A DNA stretch of 64,000 nt from Tridacna crocea (Eukaryota > Mollusca > Bivalvia > Cardiida > Cardiidae). Positions 1 through 11,462 of this stretch are shown here, one piece after another; position 1 is the stretch's first letter; each line of letters begins with the position of its first letter. The stretch spans positions 60,066,962-60,130,961 of the forward strand of contig OX031062.1 in the NCBI GenBank assembly GCA_943736015.1. Reading direction: 5' to 3'. The notes beneath the pieces are model-generated. The model worked only from the letters and a program-made list of their open reading frames with translations. It made no database searches and was not told where the DNA came from. A program made the translations under genes and the position numbers.

Positions 1-356
1 ATGCTGCAGAAAACAATGTTGTTTACAGACAAAAGGTTTGTATAAACCAGCATCATCTCCTCTTCCCATGATGTTTTCTATTTTTCGCATGTTTTCTGAC
101 CAGTTTAAGACAAATTCTATCATCTGAAACACCTACAATTAATGGTCTTGGAAAGTTTTAGATTTGGACAAGTCTAACAGTTTAAAGTCTGGTAAATGGG
201 AAACTGGAGTGGATCTAGGTCACTTTTTGGCATCATTATAGCCAAAGGACATCTAATGTGAACATATAATGTGAAAGAGGGTTTATACATATAAACTGTG
301 AATGAAATAAATGGTACTATACTTTTATATTTGATTGATTGACTGACTGACAGGTA
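1..356. other. AT-rich sequence, nothing recognised
   Basis: No ORF with coding character, no repeat family seen. Confidence 0.6.
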
Positions 357-586
357 ATAATCCATTACCACACAATCCCGACTTTTGATGACCCTGGGAA
401 AAGAAGCCTTTTGAAAATATTACGGGAAGAGGAGAAAATGCTGGTAACCAGCATTTTCTCCTATTCACGCAATGTTTTCTACTCTTCCAAAATCAAAAAA
501 CAATGTTGGATTCAAATTTATTTTGTCGTCTGCAAATGCTTTAGATTTGGACTAGTCAAACATTTTGCCGTTTGGTAAAAAATTAA
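357..586 (+). mobile_element. Family A MITE
   Basis: Family A is a ~225-bp element bounded by TTAA, with TIR TTAACCCWTTACC and a central palindrome whose arm reads GTGGGAAAAGGAGAAAATGC. This copy has decayed ends. Confidence 0.75.
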
Positions 587-594
587 ACCCTGTT

Positions 595-781
595 TTAACC
601 CATTACCACACAATCCCTTCTTTAGACACCCCTGAGAAAGAAGCCTTTAGCATTTTCTCCTTTCCCATATTTTCTACCCTTCACAAAACAAACTTCAAAA
701 TTTCAGTCACTTTTATTTTGTTGTCTGCAAATGCTTTCGATTTGGACAAACCTAAAATATTGTCGTTTGATAATGAGTTAA
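595..781 (+). mobile_element. Family A MITE, left palindrome arm deleted
   Basis: 187 bp; TTAA at both ends. Only the right arm (GCATTTTCTCC) remains, showing that one palindrome arm can be lost. Confidence 0.8.
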
Positions 782-796
782 AGATCATGTCAGTTA

Positions 797-1030
797 TCCC
801 TTTACCACACAATGCCGACTTTTAACAACCCTGGAGAAAAATCCCTTTGAAAACATTGTGGGAAAAGGAGAAAATGCTGGTTACCAGTATTTTCTCCTTT
901 TCCCACCATGTTTTCTACCCTTCACAAAATAAATTAGTCGCATTGTTAAGCCACATTCAAACTGTCATCTGCAATTACCTTCAATTTGGACAGGTCTAGA
1001 ATTTTGTAGTGTCGAAAAGATTTATACAGT
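797..1030 (+). mobile_element. Family A MITE
   Basis: Palindrome near 865-910 intact but for one mismatch; 3' end decayed. Confidence 0.75.
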
Positions 1031-1099
1031 AGCAACCAGTGCATCTGTTATTCCTTATCTTAGGTCACTACTCTGCTTGGATGTATAGGGTTAGGGTAC

Positions 1100-1461
1100 C
1101 AGACTGTACAAAATTCAAATTCCGTTGAGTGCGCATGCCTGACTAACGGAAGTCGCCGTGTTAGTTGTTTACAAATTATGACGGATTTATTTACGTTGGG
1201 AAAAAAGGTAAATTCCCATTGATTTAATTGGTATTTTGCAGCATATTTTGTGTGCTCTTAAAGATTAATCATTTATCTAACGATCCATCCCCATTTTATT
1301 AGCTGTCACTGGAAATTTTGTCGCATAGAGCCGTTCGAAAAGATGCACGTTACAAAATCATAATTTTTCCAGACGTGTTTAATGAAGGTTGGCCTGAAGG
1401 GGTATGCGAAGAACAGTAACAAAAATAGCATCAGAGCAGACACCTTCAGACTGAAGGTAAG
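1100..1461 (+). repeat. Repeated gene-fragment-like unit, copy 1
   Basis: Contains ATG at 1178, ten codons (MTDLFTLGKK) to AAG|gtaaat at 1208, and after an acceptor ATTTTATTAG (to 1302) a phase-matched stretch LSLEILSHRAVRKDARYK... to a stop at 1417-1419. Two further copies lie near the other window end. It looks like a short two-exon gene start copied as part of a repeat; no function recognised. Confidence 0.45.
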
Positions 1462-1465
1462 CTAG

Positions 1466-2690
1466 GCTAAAGGAAATCATGATCAATGTTTGTTTCGTGG
1501 GTGATTTTGGGTGGGAAAGGCTGTCTTGTGCAGTCACCGGCAAACAAGACATTGCAGTCCTTGTGTTTATATTACATAGGGGAGATTTTTTTTTTCATAC
1601 TTTACCAATTATATTGGTTATAGAATGTCGAGTTCCTGTGATTTAGGCAAATTTTTGGGCGTTTAAAGGTGGTTTTCAGCGTTTTTCAGCATTGTTTGGT
1701 TAACAGGCGGTTTTCGGTCTTTCTACGGACGTACAATTACAAAGTACCCCCAAATTCGAATGGGCCTTATTTCTTCAATTTCGAAACTGTAATGGGCCGA
1801 TATTGTTATGGGCCGATATGTCTCATGATCTTTTCACCATCATCACACTCCTATAAAGTTATTTTTCTTACCTGAACATCGCTTTGACGATTCAATATCT
1901 GCGATGACAGATGTTTCTTGAGATCTGGAAGACATTGCGAAAAAAATGTTTAAAGTAGGAAAAAGAAAGCAGATCTGTCAAGTTTTCACGATTGTCTTGG
2001 TCGCATGTTGATATCCCGTTTTATTTACTCATACGTAAAAATTGTTGAATGATTATTCGGACCCAAGCACATTCAGGACTAAAAAAAAAAGGATTCGGAC
2101 TCAAGAGAATTCGCCTCTGTAACAGAAAACTCGGCCCAATTAGGAAAAAGATTTGTTCCAAGTTTTAGATTATATTCATTGTATTGATATTGTTGTTTCG
2201 CTTGTTGTTACATGTAACAGTTGAAGATTTATCCTCAACGAACTTTAGAATTAATGACTGAAACTGTTCTCTTCATTCCTTAATTAAATTCCTATTAATT
2301 GATTTCTTTTTAGAATAATTGGTCCAAAATAAATTAAAATAATTGGTCTTTTTTGAGGAGGGATAACAATTTACATATTAACTACTGACCCTGGTTTGAG
2401 GTAAGGCTTTTCAATCCCCATTGTTAGACTGGATATCATGGAACAGCAGTTTTTCTTTAATGCCTTCAGCACAAAATGTATAAATTTGTAAATCTCTACA
2501 TGTCTGAACATGCTTGCAGCCCAAAATTTATAAAGATTCTTTCTTAGATTTAACTCACTCATCTTATATTGATTGTGAAACAAGTTCTAATAACTGATTA
2601 TAAGCAACTGTTAAAAACTGGTTTCTGGAAACAGGGACTAGCCTTTATCAATATGTTTGAGGAGAAATGAGACCTGCTTTAGCTCCAGAT
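1466..2690. other. Non-coding stretch
   Basis: Contains a half family L palindrome near 1570-1640 (TATAGAATGTCGAGTTCCTG); otherwise nothing recognised. Confidence 0.5.
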
Positions 2691-2699
2691 TTCTCTACA

Positions 2700-2925
2700 C
2701 TGCTGATAATATACAATCCAGACTTGTAATGACCCTGAGAAAGAAATCTTTTGAAAACATGGTGGGAAAAGGAAAAAGTGCTTGTAACCAGCATTTTCTC
2801 CTTTTTCCACCACTTTTTCTACACTTTCAAATCAAATTTCAGTGTTTGATTCACATTTATTTTGTCATCTTTAAATGGTTTCAATTAGGCCTAGTCCAAA
2901 ATTTAGTTTTTTGGTAAAGAGTTAA
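2700..2925 (+). mobile_element. Family A MITE
   Basis: TTAA kept at the 3' end only; several arm mismatches. Confidence 0.7.
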
Positions 2926-2964
2926 AGATGGGTGCTAAAATTAGATAAATTAAAAAAATAAGCA

Positions 2965-3740
2965 TTAAAGGTGGCCCTCCAGATTTTGGGATGAAAATTT
3001 TGCAAAAATGCAAAAAAAATCATACTTATACGCCCAAAGTCTTTTAATTTACGTTCATAAAATCCCAGTTGTCCAAAACCATCGGACAACATGAGAAATA
3101 AGAGATTAATTAGGGCCCAGGTTGACACAAAAGGGAGACACATTCTATTTCTAGATGTTCAATTCTCTCATTTACATACCGTAATACACAGACGAAGTTT
3201 CAAACATAGCATCCGAAGAAGACGTTATGGAAAATAATTATTACATGTTTGTTATGTAATGGAATTTAGGCGTTATTAGTCATGTGCCAGTCACTTGACA
3301 TTCCCACAATGTTTTATTGATTTTTGGCGCGAAAATCTAAAAATAGCTTAACCCTTTACCACACAATCCATACTTTTGACGACCATGACAAAGAAGCCTT
3401 TGGAAAACATTGTGGGAAAAGGAGAAAATGCTGGTAACCATCATTTTCTCCTTTTCCCACAATGTTTTCTACCTTTCACAAAACAAATTTCAAATTTTTA
3501 GTCACTTTTATTTTGTCATCTGCAAATGCTTTCGATTTGGACCAGTCTAAAATATTGTCGTTTGGTAATGGGTTAAGAGGCTACCTAGCCTTTTAAGAGA
3601 ATACCATCAAATTTTTTTTTTGTTATTTTATGAGTCTTAATTATTGATGATTTGTATTATTTTTTCATATAAATTTCAGTGATATATGCATATTTTTTTT
3701 AATTTGGTGAGATATGAAAATTCTAAATACCCACCTTTAA
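2965..3740 (+). mobile_element. Family B element, copy 1, with nested MITE
   Basis: Starts TTAAAGGTGGCCC, ends CCCACCTTTAA. Without the nested copy at 3348-3576 it is about 550 bp. No coding capacity; TTAA borders. Confidence 0.75.
3348..3576 (+). mobile_element. Family A MITE inside family B copy 1
   Basis: TTAA on both sides; the undisturbed site is seen in family B copy 2. Confidence 0.9.
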
Positions 3741-4158
3741 GAAATTTGATCGAAGCCGACTCTTTTCAGGACTAAAACTGTCTTTTCATTCTTGTTAAGA
3801 TTTTACCTGACCATGGTTAGCCAATCAGAAAACAAATCGTATACCTCCTGGACTGGTACCCCGCCTGATATTAATTCATGAGGTATTCCGTCGAATTGCC
3901 GGGTCACAATACGATATCAACTGTCAAATACTGTAAACAGAAGAAGTGAAAGGTTAGGCCACATCTTTCAAAAGCGAAGAAGAACCAACCTGGTCGACGA
4001 AAACTATACAAGTAAGCGAACTTGATAAACAGTATATGTGGTAAGATCTTACAAACTTATTCCTAGAATCGATCTTGCCTATACGACTGTAGATTAACCG
4101 TAATTTTTTGGCAACTTAAAACTTCCCTCAGTAAAAATATGCCACATGTACTGCGTAT

Positions 4159-4690
4159 CGGTCCTACTAAAACACGCCGTACCAGAAAAATACGCCGTAC
4201 CATACGCCGTACGGAAAAAAACACGCCGTACCAAAATGTGCAACTTATTGCTTGCTTTTTTTTGTTTCGTTATGTTGAAAACCATATTATCTATCTTACC
4301 TAGCAATATTAATGCCCAGTTTTTCGTATTTGTCAAGTTATTTGCCAATTTCAGACATTCTTTCACGGGACCAACAGGTGCCCGTTACGCCGTACCAATT
4401 AACCTAGCGCCGTACGAATATTGAGGCACAAAACAACCAAATTAATAAGAATGTTTGATACAATATGCAATTATCTACTTATTTACGAGTTTATGTTGAT
4501 GTATTTTTATTTCTTACAGAGTTTGCAGGTACATGTCAAGCATCTAGCAGATATTTACAGAAGGGAAATTACTCTGTTGTACTATTGAAGTTTATACAGA
4601 GTTACGCTTCATCACTTTAACCATGTGGAAAAATGTGAAATTGCTTACGGCCATTTCTCTTCTTTTTAGATACTGAAAAATAAGGCTTTT
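4159..4690 (+). repeat. Left TIR of the Mutator-like element
   Basis: Matches the reverse complement of 6440-6510 plus 6731-7192. Six copies of a CGCCGTAC motif lie in it, four within the first 80 bp, a likely transposase-binding array. Confidence 0.85.
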
Positions 4691-4825
4691 GAAAATATCT
4701 TGAGAAAAGGACAAAATACTAGTAACTAGTATTTTCTCCTTTTCATATTCTGTTTTCTTAACCCCCAGAAGAAATTTCATTTTTGTCGTCTGTAAATGTA
4801 GAACAGCCTAAAATTTTGTTGTTTG
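4681..4825 (+). mobile_element. Decayed family A MITE inside the Mutator-like element
   Basis: Palindrome core with ACTAGTAACTAGT apex survives; ends unclear. Confidence 0.5.
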
Positions 4826-5139
4826 CTTTGCTGAAGCTCACATATTCATTTAATTCCTGTATTTACCAGCACTAGCCCAGGGCCCTAGATTTTCTTGCCC
4901 CAGGAAATATGTGCGAAAGAACCCGTTTTCGCGTCCTTTTTTAATTATTGGGGATGGTGAGGGTAATGGTAAGACGTCTTTTTCTGTTGACTTCAATGTG
5001 TTGGCACTAAGAAGGGGATAAATTTTATGACAATTTTTCGCAAAGATAGATTTCTTTGAAATTGGTGGCCCTAACAAGGGCCGTTGGTATTTGGCCCTTA
5101 CAAGGGCCGTTGTTAATTGGCCCTTACAAGCCGGGCCGT

Positions 5140-5745
5140 TTTTTTACAGTCACACGTTTAAAGAAACATGGCTTTATTATACCCGATCTGTTTCCACATG
5201 CAGCGATGTTTCCATCTGCTAAGCGGAACAACTTAATCCCTTCTTGGAGGTATTTCTTAACATTAAGTGTGATGATGACTTGCGAGGATTTTATCCCAAT
5301 CACAACAATCCAAGTATACCCCTTTTTTGGAAGAACAACAATTGCGAGAGTATGAACCATAAAATTAAATTACTGGGTAACTGGCATATATCGAAACTCC
5401 ATGATCTGATCGCTCGATTACAAGACATTGAAATATCTCAGATGTTGGACATTTGCGGGGCCCTACATTGCAGGGGTAATCTGCAATTATCAGCAAATGC
5501 TCTTGTACTAAAATCAAGTCATCCTTCCTGGTTAGATATGAATGAAAAAAAGTCGACAGAAAATGGTCGAAAGATTCTTTAGATTCGTGCACAAAGACAC
5601 TGATAAATTGGTGACTTCAACCGATATGATGCTAACTATTCCCGTAACCTCAAAAATAGCCAAAAAACCAGGCCAGGTTAAGCGAGTTAGATCTGCTAAA
5701 ACAACGAGTATTCAAAACAAAAAACATAAGTTGAATAATGAGTAA
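5140..5745 (+). pseudogene. Transposase-like relic inside the Mutator-like element
   Basis: Two overlapping reading frames (about 5200-5582 and 5542-5745) joined by a frameshift near 5571. Visible stretches include KCDDDLRGFYPNHNNPSIPL, NNNCESMNHKIK and a Lys/Arg-rich end. The N-x-ESMN motif before a helical segment resembles the C-terminal part of MULE-type transposases. No catalytic DDE triad remains, so the copy is dead. Confidence 0.5.
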
Positions 5746-6218
5746 AGCATTTCTTAGAGCGCAAATATGGGGACTGCTCCGCTTTCTCTTGGTGTAAGCA
5801 CGCTCTAGCAAATCAAACAATGTTTTACTTGTAGTTTGAAAACACGGTGGGAACAGAAGAAATTGTCCTTTGGAAAAGGGTTAATAACATGCCATGTATG
5901 GAAAAAAATAAACTAAAACAAGTTTAATGGTCATTATAAGCTCATACGCCGCGAGTCCTTGTTAGGTGCCCTATTAATATAGGGTGGTAATGAGCTTTGA
6001 TGCCAAGCAAAAAATAAACAGATAACAAATAGATAGTAAAACACCAGAACTGTAAAAATAGATTAACAAATGAAAAAATAAAAGTTTTAATGTTCATAAA
6101 ATTTAGTTTGAAATAAAAAGGTAACATAAATAAATAATAAAAAAAAGGACTCATGGTAGAACCACGTCCACGTCGTTGAGTCTGGAAACATTTTTATGGC
6201 TAAGAGTTCTACAACCAT

Positions 6219-6371
6219 TTACCCTTTACCAAACAATCCCGATTTTTGCATTCCCCCAATGTTTTCTACTCTTTCAAGGAAAACTCCATTTGAGCTGCAC
6301 TGAAATTGTCATGCAAATGCTTTCAATATGGACAATGCTAAATTTTAGTCGTTTAATTGGTAAAGAGTAAA
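6219..6371 (+). mobile_element. Family A MITE, internally deleted
   Basis: Both termini recognisable, palindrome largely gone. Confidence 0.6.
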
Positions 6372-6439
6372 ACAACAATGAAATTTGTTGCAGGAGGGTT
6401 AACATAATTTTCTTCTTTTCTCCAAATGTTTTCAATAAC

Positions 6440-7192
6440 ATTATTTTTCAGTATCGGAAAAGAAGAGAAATGGCCTTAAGCAATTTCACGTTTTTCCACA
6501 CGGCTTCATTAACCCTTTCCCAAACAAGCCCTTGTTTTTACATGTCTGCAGTACAAGTCTATTGAAAACACTGTGGGAAAAGGAGAAATTGCTCGTAACT
6601 AGCAATTTCTCCTTTTCCCACAATATTTTCTACGCATCTGGAGAACTTTCTGCCATTTTTATCAAATTTGAAATTGTCGTCTGCAAACTCTGAGTTTGGA
6701 AGGGTCTTAAATTTGTCGTTTGGGAAAGGGTTAAAGTCATGAAACGTAACTCTGTATAAACTTCAATAGTACAACTGAGTAATTTCCCTTCTGTAAATAT
6801 CTGCTAGATGCTTGACATGTAACTGCAAATTCTGTTAGAAATAAAAATACATCAACATAAACTCGTAAATAAGTAGATAATTGCATATTGTATCAAACAT
6901 TCTTATTAATTTGGTTGTTTTGTGCCTCAATATTCGTACGGCGCTAGGTTAATTGGTACGGCGTAACGGGCACCTGTTGGTCCCGTGAAAGAATGTCTGA
7001 AATTGGCAAATAACTTGACAAATACGAAAAATTGGGCATTAATATTGCTAGGTAAGATAGATAATATGGTTTTCAACATAACGAAACAAAAAGAAGCAAG
7101 CAATAAGTTGCACATTTTGGTACGGCGTGTTTTTTTCCGTACGGCGTATGGTACGGCGTATTTTTCTGGTACGGCGTGGTTTAGTAGGACCC
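6440..7192 (-). repeat. Right TIR of the Mutator-like element, split by a MITE
   Basis: Continuous with the left TIR once 6513-6734 is set aside. Carries the same GTACGGCG motif array near the outer end. Confidence 0.85.
6509..6734 (+). mobile_element. Family A2 MITE splitting the right Mutator-like TIR
   Basis: A2 subtype: palindrome apex TTGCTCGT..., ends TTAACCCTTTCCC. The left TIR shows the same site with a single TTAA. Confidence 0.9.
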
Positions 7193-7251
7193 CTGCGTAT
7201 GGCTACTCAGATCTTCAGAACGAGTGAGTTAAAACAGATACCAATTTAAGG

Positions 7252-7850
7252 AATAATCTTCTTTCTATCGTGGTTTATCGTTCAATAAACCACAACTGTT
7301 GTTAGTTTTGAGGCACTAGTGATGCACCAATCTCTCTCTTGAGTCTGCATCCCAGCTAACTACACTGGTACACCCAGGGGGAACTGCTTGACAATAAAAT
7401 GATTAAAGTAGATCACCGAAATATTGAGGGGGATAGAAGCCATTGGCATCTAGAGCTTCTCTGTCTCAGTTAACTCCTGAATTAAACATTTTTCCCATCA
7501 AACTTGCCGTCTGATGTTCCCAGAACAGAATTACAGATACAAGATGCCATGTGCCCAATTCAAAACTACCTATACAGTATAAACAACACCATTTATTTTT
7601 CGATGTAACTTTTTTAATAATACTGTGCCAATAAGGCTGTTAAGAGGTTTGCCCAGTTGGTGACCGAAGAATAAACAACCTTGGCGAGCCAATGAATATG
7701 TTACAAACCATAGATGCCGAAAGTATCCGGTATTGCCTTGTTGTACTCTATAAATAATCCATGAGGGCTATAGCCTGAGGGATTTATTCAATGCGCCTCA
7801 TAATTCACATGGTTTATTGAACAATAAACCATGGTAGAAAGAAGATTATT
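7252..7850. mobile_element. Small TIR element, ~600 bp, unclassified
   Basis: Both ends carry AATAATCTTCTTTCTA followed by a GGTTTAT...CAATAAACC mini-hairpin, in inverted orientation (about 40 bp). No coding capacity. Confidence 0.55.
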
Positions 7851-8805
7851 TTGATTCTAATATGACCGACTCTTAATCAAAGGAAAACAAGCTCATTATT
7901 AGAGTGAATATGGGGTTGCAGATTTTAATCCATGGAATAACTCACCTTGTACAGCATGATATCACTCTACAAAGAATGACGTCACTCTACAGAATGAAAT
8001 AAATTTTACTGTGCTTTCATTGCACTGTGTTTATAGAAAGGGACTCACATGTCATGTCATGATGTCTGTTAACCTTTGCTTGACTCAGTAACAGATAAGA
8101 AAATTCAATTCTGACCTCTTCAAATAAACAAGTAATTCAAGTAATGTGGTCCAGAATATTGAAAATGGTTTTGAAAGAGTTGATACAGCTGACTGTATAC
8201 CTGAAAAGATGAATTAGGTGATTCGATAAAGCTGTAAGGATATTGAGAGCATAGTAAAAGAAAACATGAGGTATGTGTTATTTACTACATCTGAGAAGAC
8301 TGGCAGAACTAGGAAAGTAACATAAATGAGCATGTGAATCTGTGAAATCCATAGATATTGATGCTATAACTTTGCTATGTTCTTACCTGTGCTGAATGGA
8401 CCATCTTGGAGAACATTGTTTATTTAAAGTTAAACAAACCTCATGCAAAGAAGTCGATGTATTTGATGTGACTTTGAACTACTAAGATAAGGAACATTTT
8501 ATTAGAAGATATGTTATATGCAATAAAAGTGAAATGTTTCAAGAATAATTTGGGTAAATTGGGTCCCATAAGTGCTTTTACTTTCAAATGTGTATTAGCT
8601 TGACCAGCACAGGAGAAACAAGAACCAGCATTAGAAGTGGATCATGCCAAGCCATCAGGGTTTAACAACTTCTCAAGTAGACAAAAGGTAGACAAAAAGT
8701 TATAGAGATTGTCCCACAGATTGGAGGATTCTACCAGAATACCAGTGCTGTAGGAAAAGGGGAAAAATGATGGTGACCGAGATCTCATGTTTCTCATTTT
8801 GTTGC
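7851..8805. other. Intergenic stretch upstream of the DNAJB9-like gene
   Basis: The promoter and first exon could be here, but I see no convincing core promoter or donor. Confidence 0.4.
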
Positions 8806-9035
8806 TTAACTCTTTACCACACAATCCCGACTTTTAAAGACCCTGAAAAAGAAGCCCTTAGAAAACATTATGGGAAAAGGAGAAAATGCTGGTAACCAGC
8901 ATTTTCTCCTCTTCCCACAATGTTTTCTACCCTTTCCAAATCCAATTTCAATTTTTGAGTCAAGTTTATTTTGTCGTCTGCAAATGCTTTTAATTTTGGA
9001 CTAGTCCAAAATTTTGTCGTCTGGTAATGAGTTAA
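8806..9035 (+). mobile_element. Family A MITE, 47 bp upstream of the DNAJB9-like 5'UTR exon
   Basis: Full length, TTAA at both ends, palindrome around 8876-8918. Confidence 0.85.
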
Positions 9036-9082
9036 AGGAGGACTTATTTCATGACACAGTTTTACTATATTTATTTTTTCAG

Positions 9083-9121
9083 TATAACAAGATCTGTTAG
9101 AAGTAAGAAACCAGAATAACC
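9083..9121 (+). other. Putative 3' part of a 5'UTR exon of the DNAJB9-like gene
   Basis: A T-rich tract ends in TTTTTTCAG at 9082, 39 bp before the start codon, so the mRNA leader is probably spliced here. A family A MITE ends at 9035, 47 bp upstream of this exon edge. The first non-coding exon and promoter were not found. Confidence 0.45.
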
Positions 9122-9344
9122 ATGAAGTGTGATCAGCTGTTTGTGATATCTGCACTACTGACTGTATTTGCCGGACAATCCTTTTTGGCAGATGCCAAGA
9201 AAGACTTATACGAGATACTAGGTGTGAAGAAGACTGCTAAAGAAAAAGACATTAAACGAGCTTTCAGAAAATTAGCCATTAAATATCACCCCGACAAAAA
9301 CAAAGATCCAGATGCTGAGAAAACGTTTGTTGAGATTGCTAAAG
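9122..9344 (+). CDS. DNAJB9: DNAJB9/ERdj4-like ER co-chaperone, coding exon 1
   Basis: First coding exon (74 codons plus one base) of a J-domain protein. Residues 1-25 form a signal peptide with a hydrophobic core, so the protein should enter the ER lumen. The J-domain starts at residue 28 (DLYEILGV) and carries the invariant HPD at residues 56-58, the loop that stimulates Hsp70 (BiP) ATPase. The exon ends AAAG|gtaaat, and the leftover base joins exon 2 in phase. The ATG is the only sensible start because it opens the signal peptide; a pyrimidine-rich acceptor at 9081-9082 suggests the 39 bases before it are the 3' part of a 5'UTR exon. ERdj4 is known to be induced by ER stress and to act in BiP regulation and ERAD; the same role here is inferred. 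The promoter was not found. The complete product is 265 residues, against 223 in human DNAJB9. Confidence 0.9.
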
Positions 9345-9834
9345 GTAAATCTTAAACACTGAAAGCTGAACCCACATTTGATTGCTTCTGCAGATAGTAT
9401 AGATCAAGATCAGAGTGTACCCTTCTTTAAAAAAACCCAGCTTTTCATTTGCAGTATCATGTATGTATTGACCTGTGGTAAAAGTTTAAAATTTTAGGTA
9501 CTGAAACAATCATTTTGCAGTTTGGAAAAAAGACCAAATTATTGCAATGTCAAAGAGTGTTGTGCCAAAATATTCCATAGATATTAGGCAGAGTGGATTC
9601 AGTATCTGATAGGATGTTTTGTGCAGACTTATCATGACCTATATTGCTCTCAAAAGGCAAATCATATTGATTTATATGGTCATTAAAACTCAATAGGGCT
9701 CTAAGAATTGTTATAATGTATTTCTTGACAAAGTCTGGCAGTTCTTGAAAAATATCAAGACAAGTCTGATATTAACTTCCTGAATTGCTTCATTTCACTA
9801 TTCATGTCACTCTAAGTAAGGATTGTTTTCAACA

Positions 9835-10018
9835 AATGTTACCATTTAACAAACAAATTTAAATGGCTATGAAGAAATTAACTTTTGAGAAGATGGTGGG
9901 AAAAGGAAAACATTCTGACAACCAGAACTTTTATATTTTTACCATAGTATTTTCATCCATTCAAAGGGCAAATCCCAACATTTGAGCCATTTTTGATTTG
10001 TCACCTGTGTATGCTTAA
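9835..10018 (+). mobile_element. Decayed family A MITE
   Basis: Weak palindrome (GGGAAAAGGAAAACATTCTG); ends at the TTAA that starts the next copy. Confidence 0.45.
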
Positions 10019-10232
10019 CCCCTTACCACCCAATGACGACTTTTGACTCCCCTGAGGAAGAAGCCTTTTGAAAACATTGTGGTAACCAGCATTTTCTCCT
10101 TTTCCCACAATATTTTCTGCCCTATCAAAACAAAATTGCACCATTTGAGCCTCTTTGAAATTGATGTCTGCAAAATTTTTAATGTTTTCAATTTGGATAG
10201 GTCTAAAATTTTGGCGTGTGGTAATGGGTTAA
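10015..10232 (+). mobile_element. Family A MITE, first of a head-to-tail trio
   Basis: Part of the left palindrome arm is missing. Its final TTAA (10229-10232) is the first TTAA of the next copy. Confidence 0.85.
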
Positions 10233-10442
10233 CCCTTTCCCAAAATACAAATTTTGGACCCAAAGAGTCTGCAGACGACAATTTTAGATTTGGAGAAAAT
10301 TGCAGAAAATTCTCAAAAAGGGTAGAAAACACTGTGGGAAAAGGAGAAATTGCTCGTTACGAGCAATTTCTCCTTTTCCCTCAGTGTTTTCAAAGACTTA
10401 CTGCAGACACGTAAAACCAGGGCTCATTTGGGAAAGGGTTAA
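10229..10442 (-). mobile_element. Family A2 MITE, second of the trio
   Basis: A2 apex CTCGTTACGAG is a perfect palindrome; shares TTAA on both sides. Confidence 0.85.
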
Positions 10443-10667
10443 CCGATTACCACACAATCTGTACTTTTGACGCCCCTGAGAAAGAAGCCTTTTGAAAACA
10501 CTATGGGAAAAGGAGAAAATGCTGGTAATCAGCATTTTCTTCTTTTCCCACAGTGTTTTCTACCCTTCGCAGAACAAATTTCTATTTTTTAGTCACCTTT
10601 ATTTTGCCGTCTGCAAATGCTTTCAATTTGGACCAGTCTAAAATTTTCTCATGTGGTAAAGAGTTAA
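10439..10667 (+). mobile_element. Family A MITE, third of the trio
   Basis: Full length with TTAA at both ends. Confidence 0.85.
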
Positions 10668-10792
10668 ATGTGGACTGGTCTGCAATTATGTCCGTTGGTA
10701 AAGGGCTAAATTTTACTAAAATACTTTTAAATGGTAATTCAGCCATAGAGATGGAATGATGGGTGAGGATATACTAACTCCATAGAAACTTT

Positions 10793-11017
10793 TCTCTTTA
10801 CCTCATGACAAAATTTATGACTGGTCCAAATTGAAAGCACTCACAGACGACAAAATAAACATAACTCAAAAATTGAAATTTGTTCCCAGCAAGGTAGAAA
10901 ACATTGTGGGAAAAGGAGAAAATGCTGGTTACCAGCATTTTCGCCTTTTCCAAAATGTTTTCAAAAAGCTTCTATGTAAGGCTCGTTAAAACCAGGTATT
11001 GTTTGGTAAGGGATTAA
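10793..11017 (-). mobile_element. Family A MITE in DNAJB9-like intron 1
   Basis: Near full length; one arm change (TTTTCGCC). Confidence 0.8.
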
Positions 11018-11074
11018 TAATTAAAATTCTGTTGGCTCATTAGTACAATATATTGTCTTAAGTGAATAGCTTAC

Positions 11075-11294
11075 ATCACACAATCCAGAGTTTGAATGAT
11101 TCTGATTGAAAGGGCTTTTGAAAACAGTGGAAAAAGGAGAAAATTCTGGAAACCTGCATTTTCTCATTTTCACCAAAGATTTTTTTAGCCTACGAAAGAC
11201 CAGTTCTTGCATTTGATGCACATTTTATTAGATGCCTGCTAATACCATAATTAAAAGTGTGAAGTCAAAACTTTTTCTCTGTGTAAAGAGTTAA
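11075..11294 (+). mobile_element. Decayed family A MITE in DNAJB9-like intron 1
   Basis: Core AAAGGAGAAAATTCTGG and a 3' TTAA remain. Confidence 0.55.
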
Positions 11295-11462
11295 GCACCA
11301 CAGTTGGCTTTTGTATTTGTATTCCAAAAAGAGATCACCCTTAATTTAAAAAAATGGACATTGTATCTGCAGCACTATCAAAACTATGAAAGATGCTAAT
11401 AGTCATTAATTTTTTTTTCCCCTAAACGACATAAAATATTTTAATTCTATTTTTTTCTCCAG

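Larger units (their letters stand above)
4159..7192. mobile_element. Mutator-like DNA transposon with long TIRs
   Basis: Long terminal inverted repeats (about 530 bp each) start GGTCCTACTAAA and enclose a decayed transposase-like reading frame. An 8-bp duplication CTGCGTAT flanks it (4151-4158 and 7193-7200). Long TIRs with 8-10-bp duplications are typical of MULEs. The right TIR is split by a later MITE (6509-6734). Superfamily is inferred from structure and a weak protein resemblance. Confidence 0.78.

Noticed and set aside
4094-4424. Overlapping 90-residue ORFs on both strands
   Set aside because: They lie in a long TIR and recur as the inverted arm at 6927-7227; not genes.
10015-10667. 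CRISPR-like array of palindromic repeats
   Set aside because: Regular spacing comes from abutting 225-bp MITEs; no uniform short repeats with unique spacers and a eukaryotic context.
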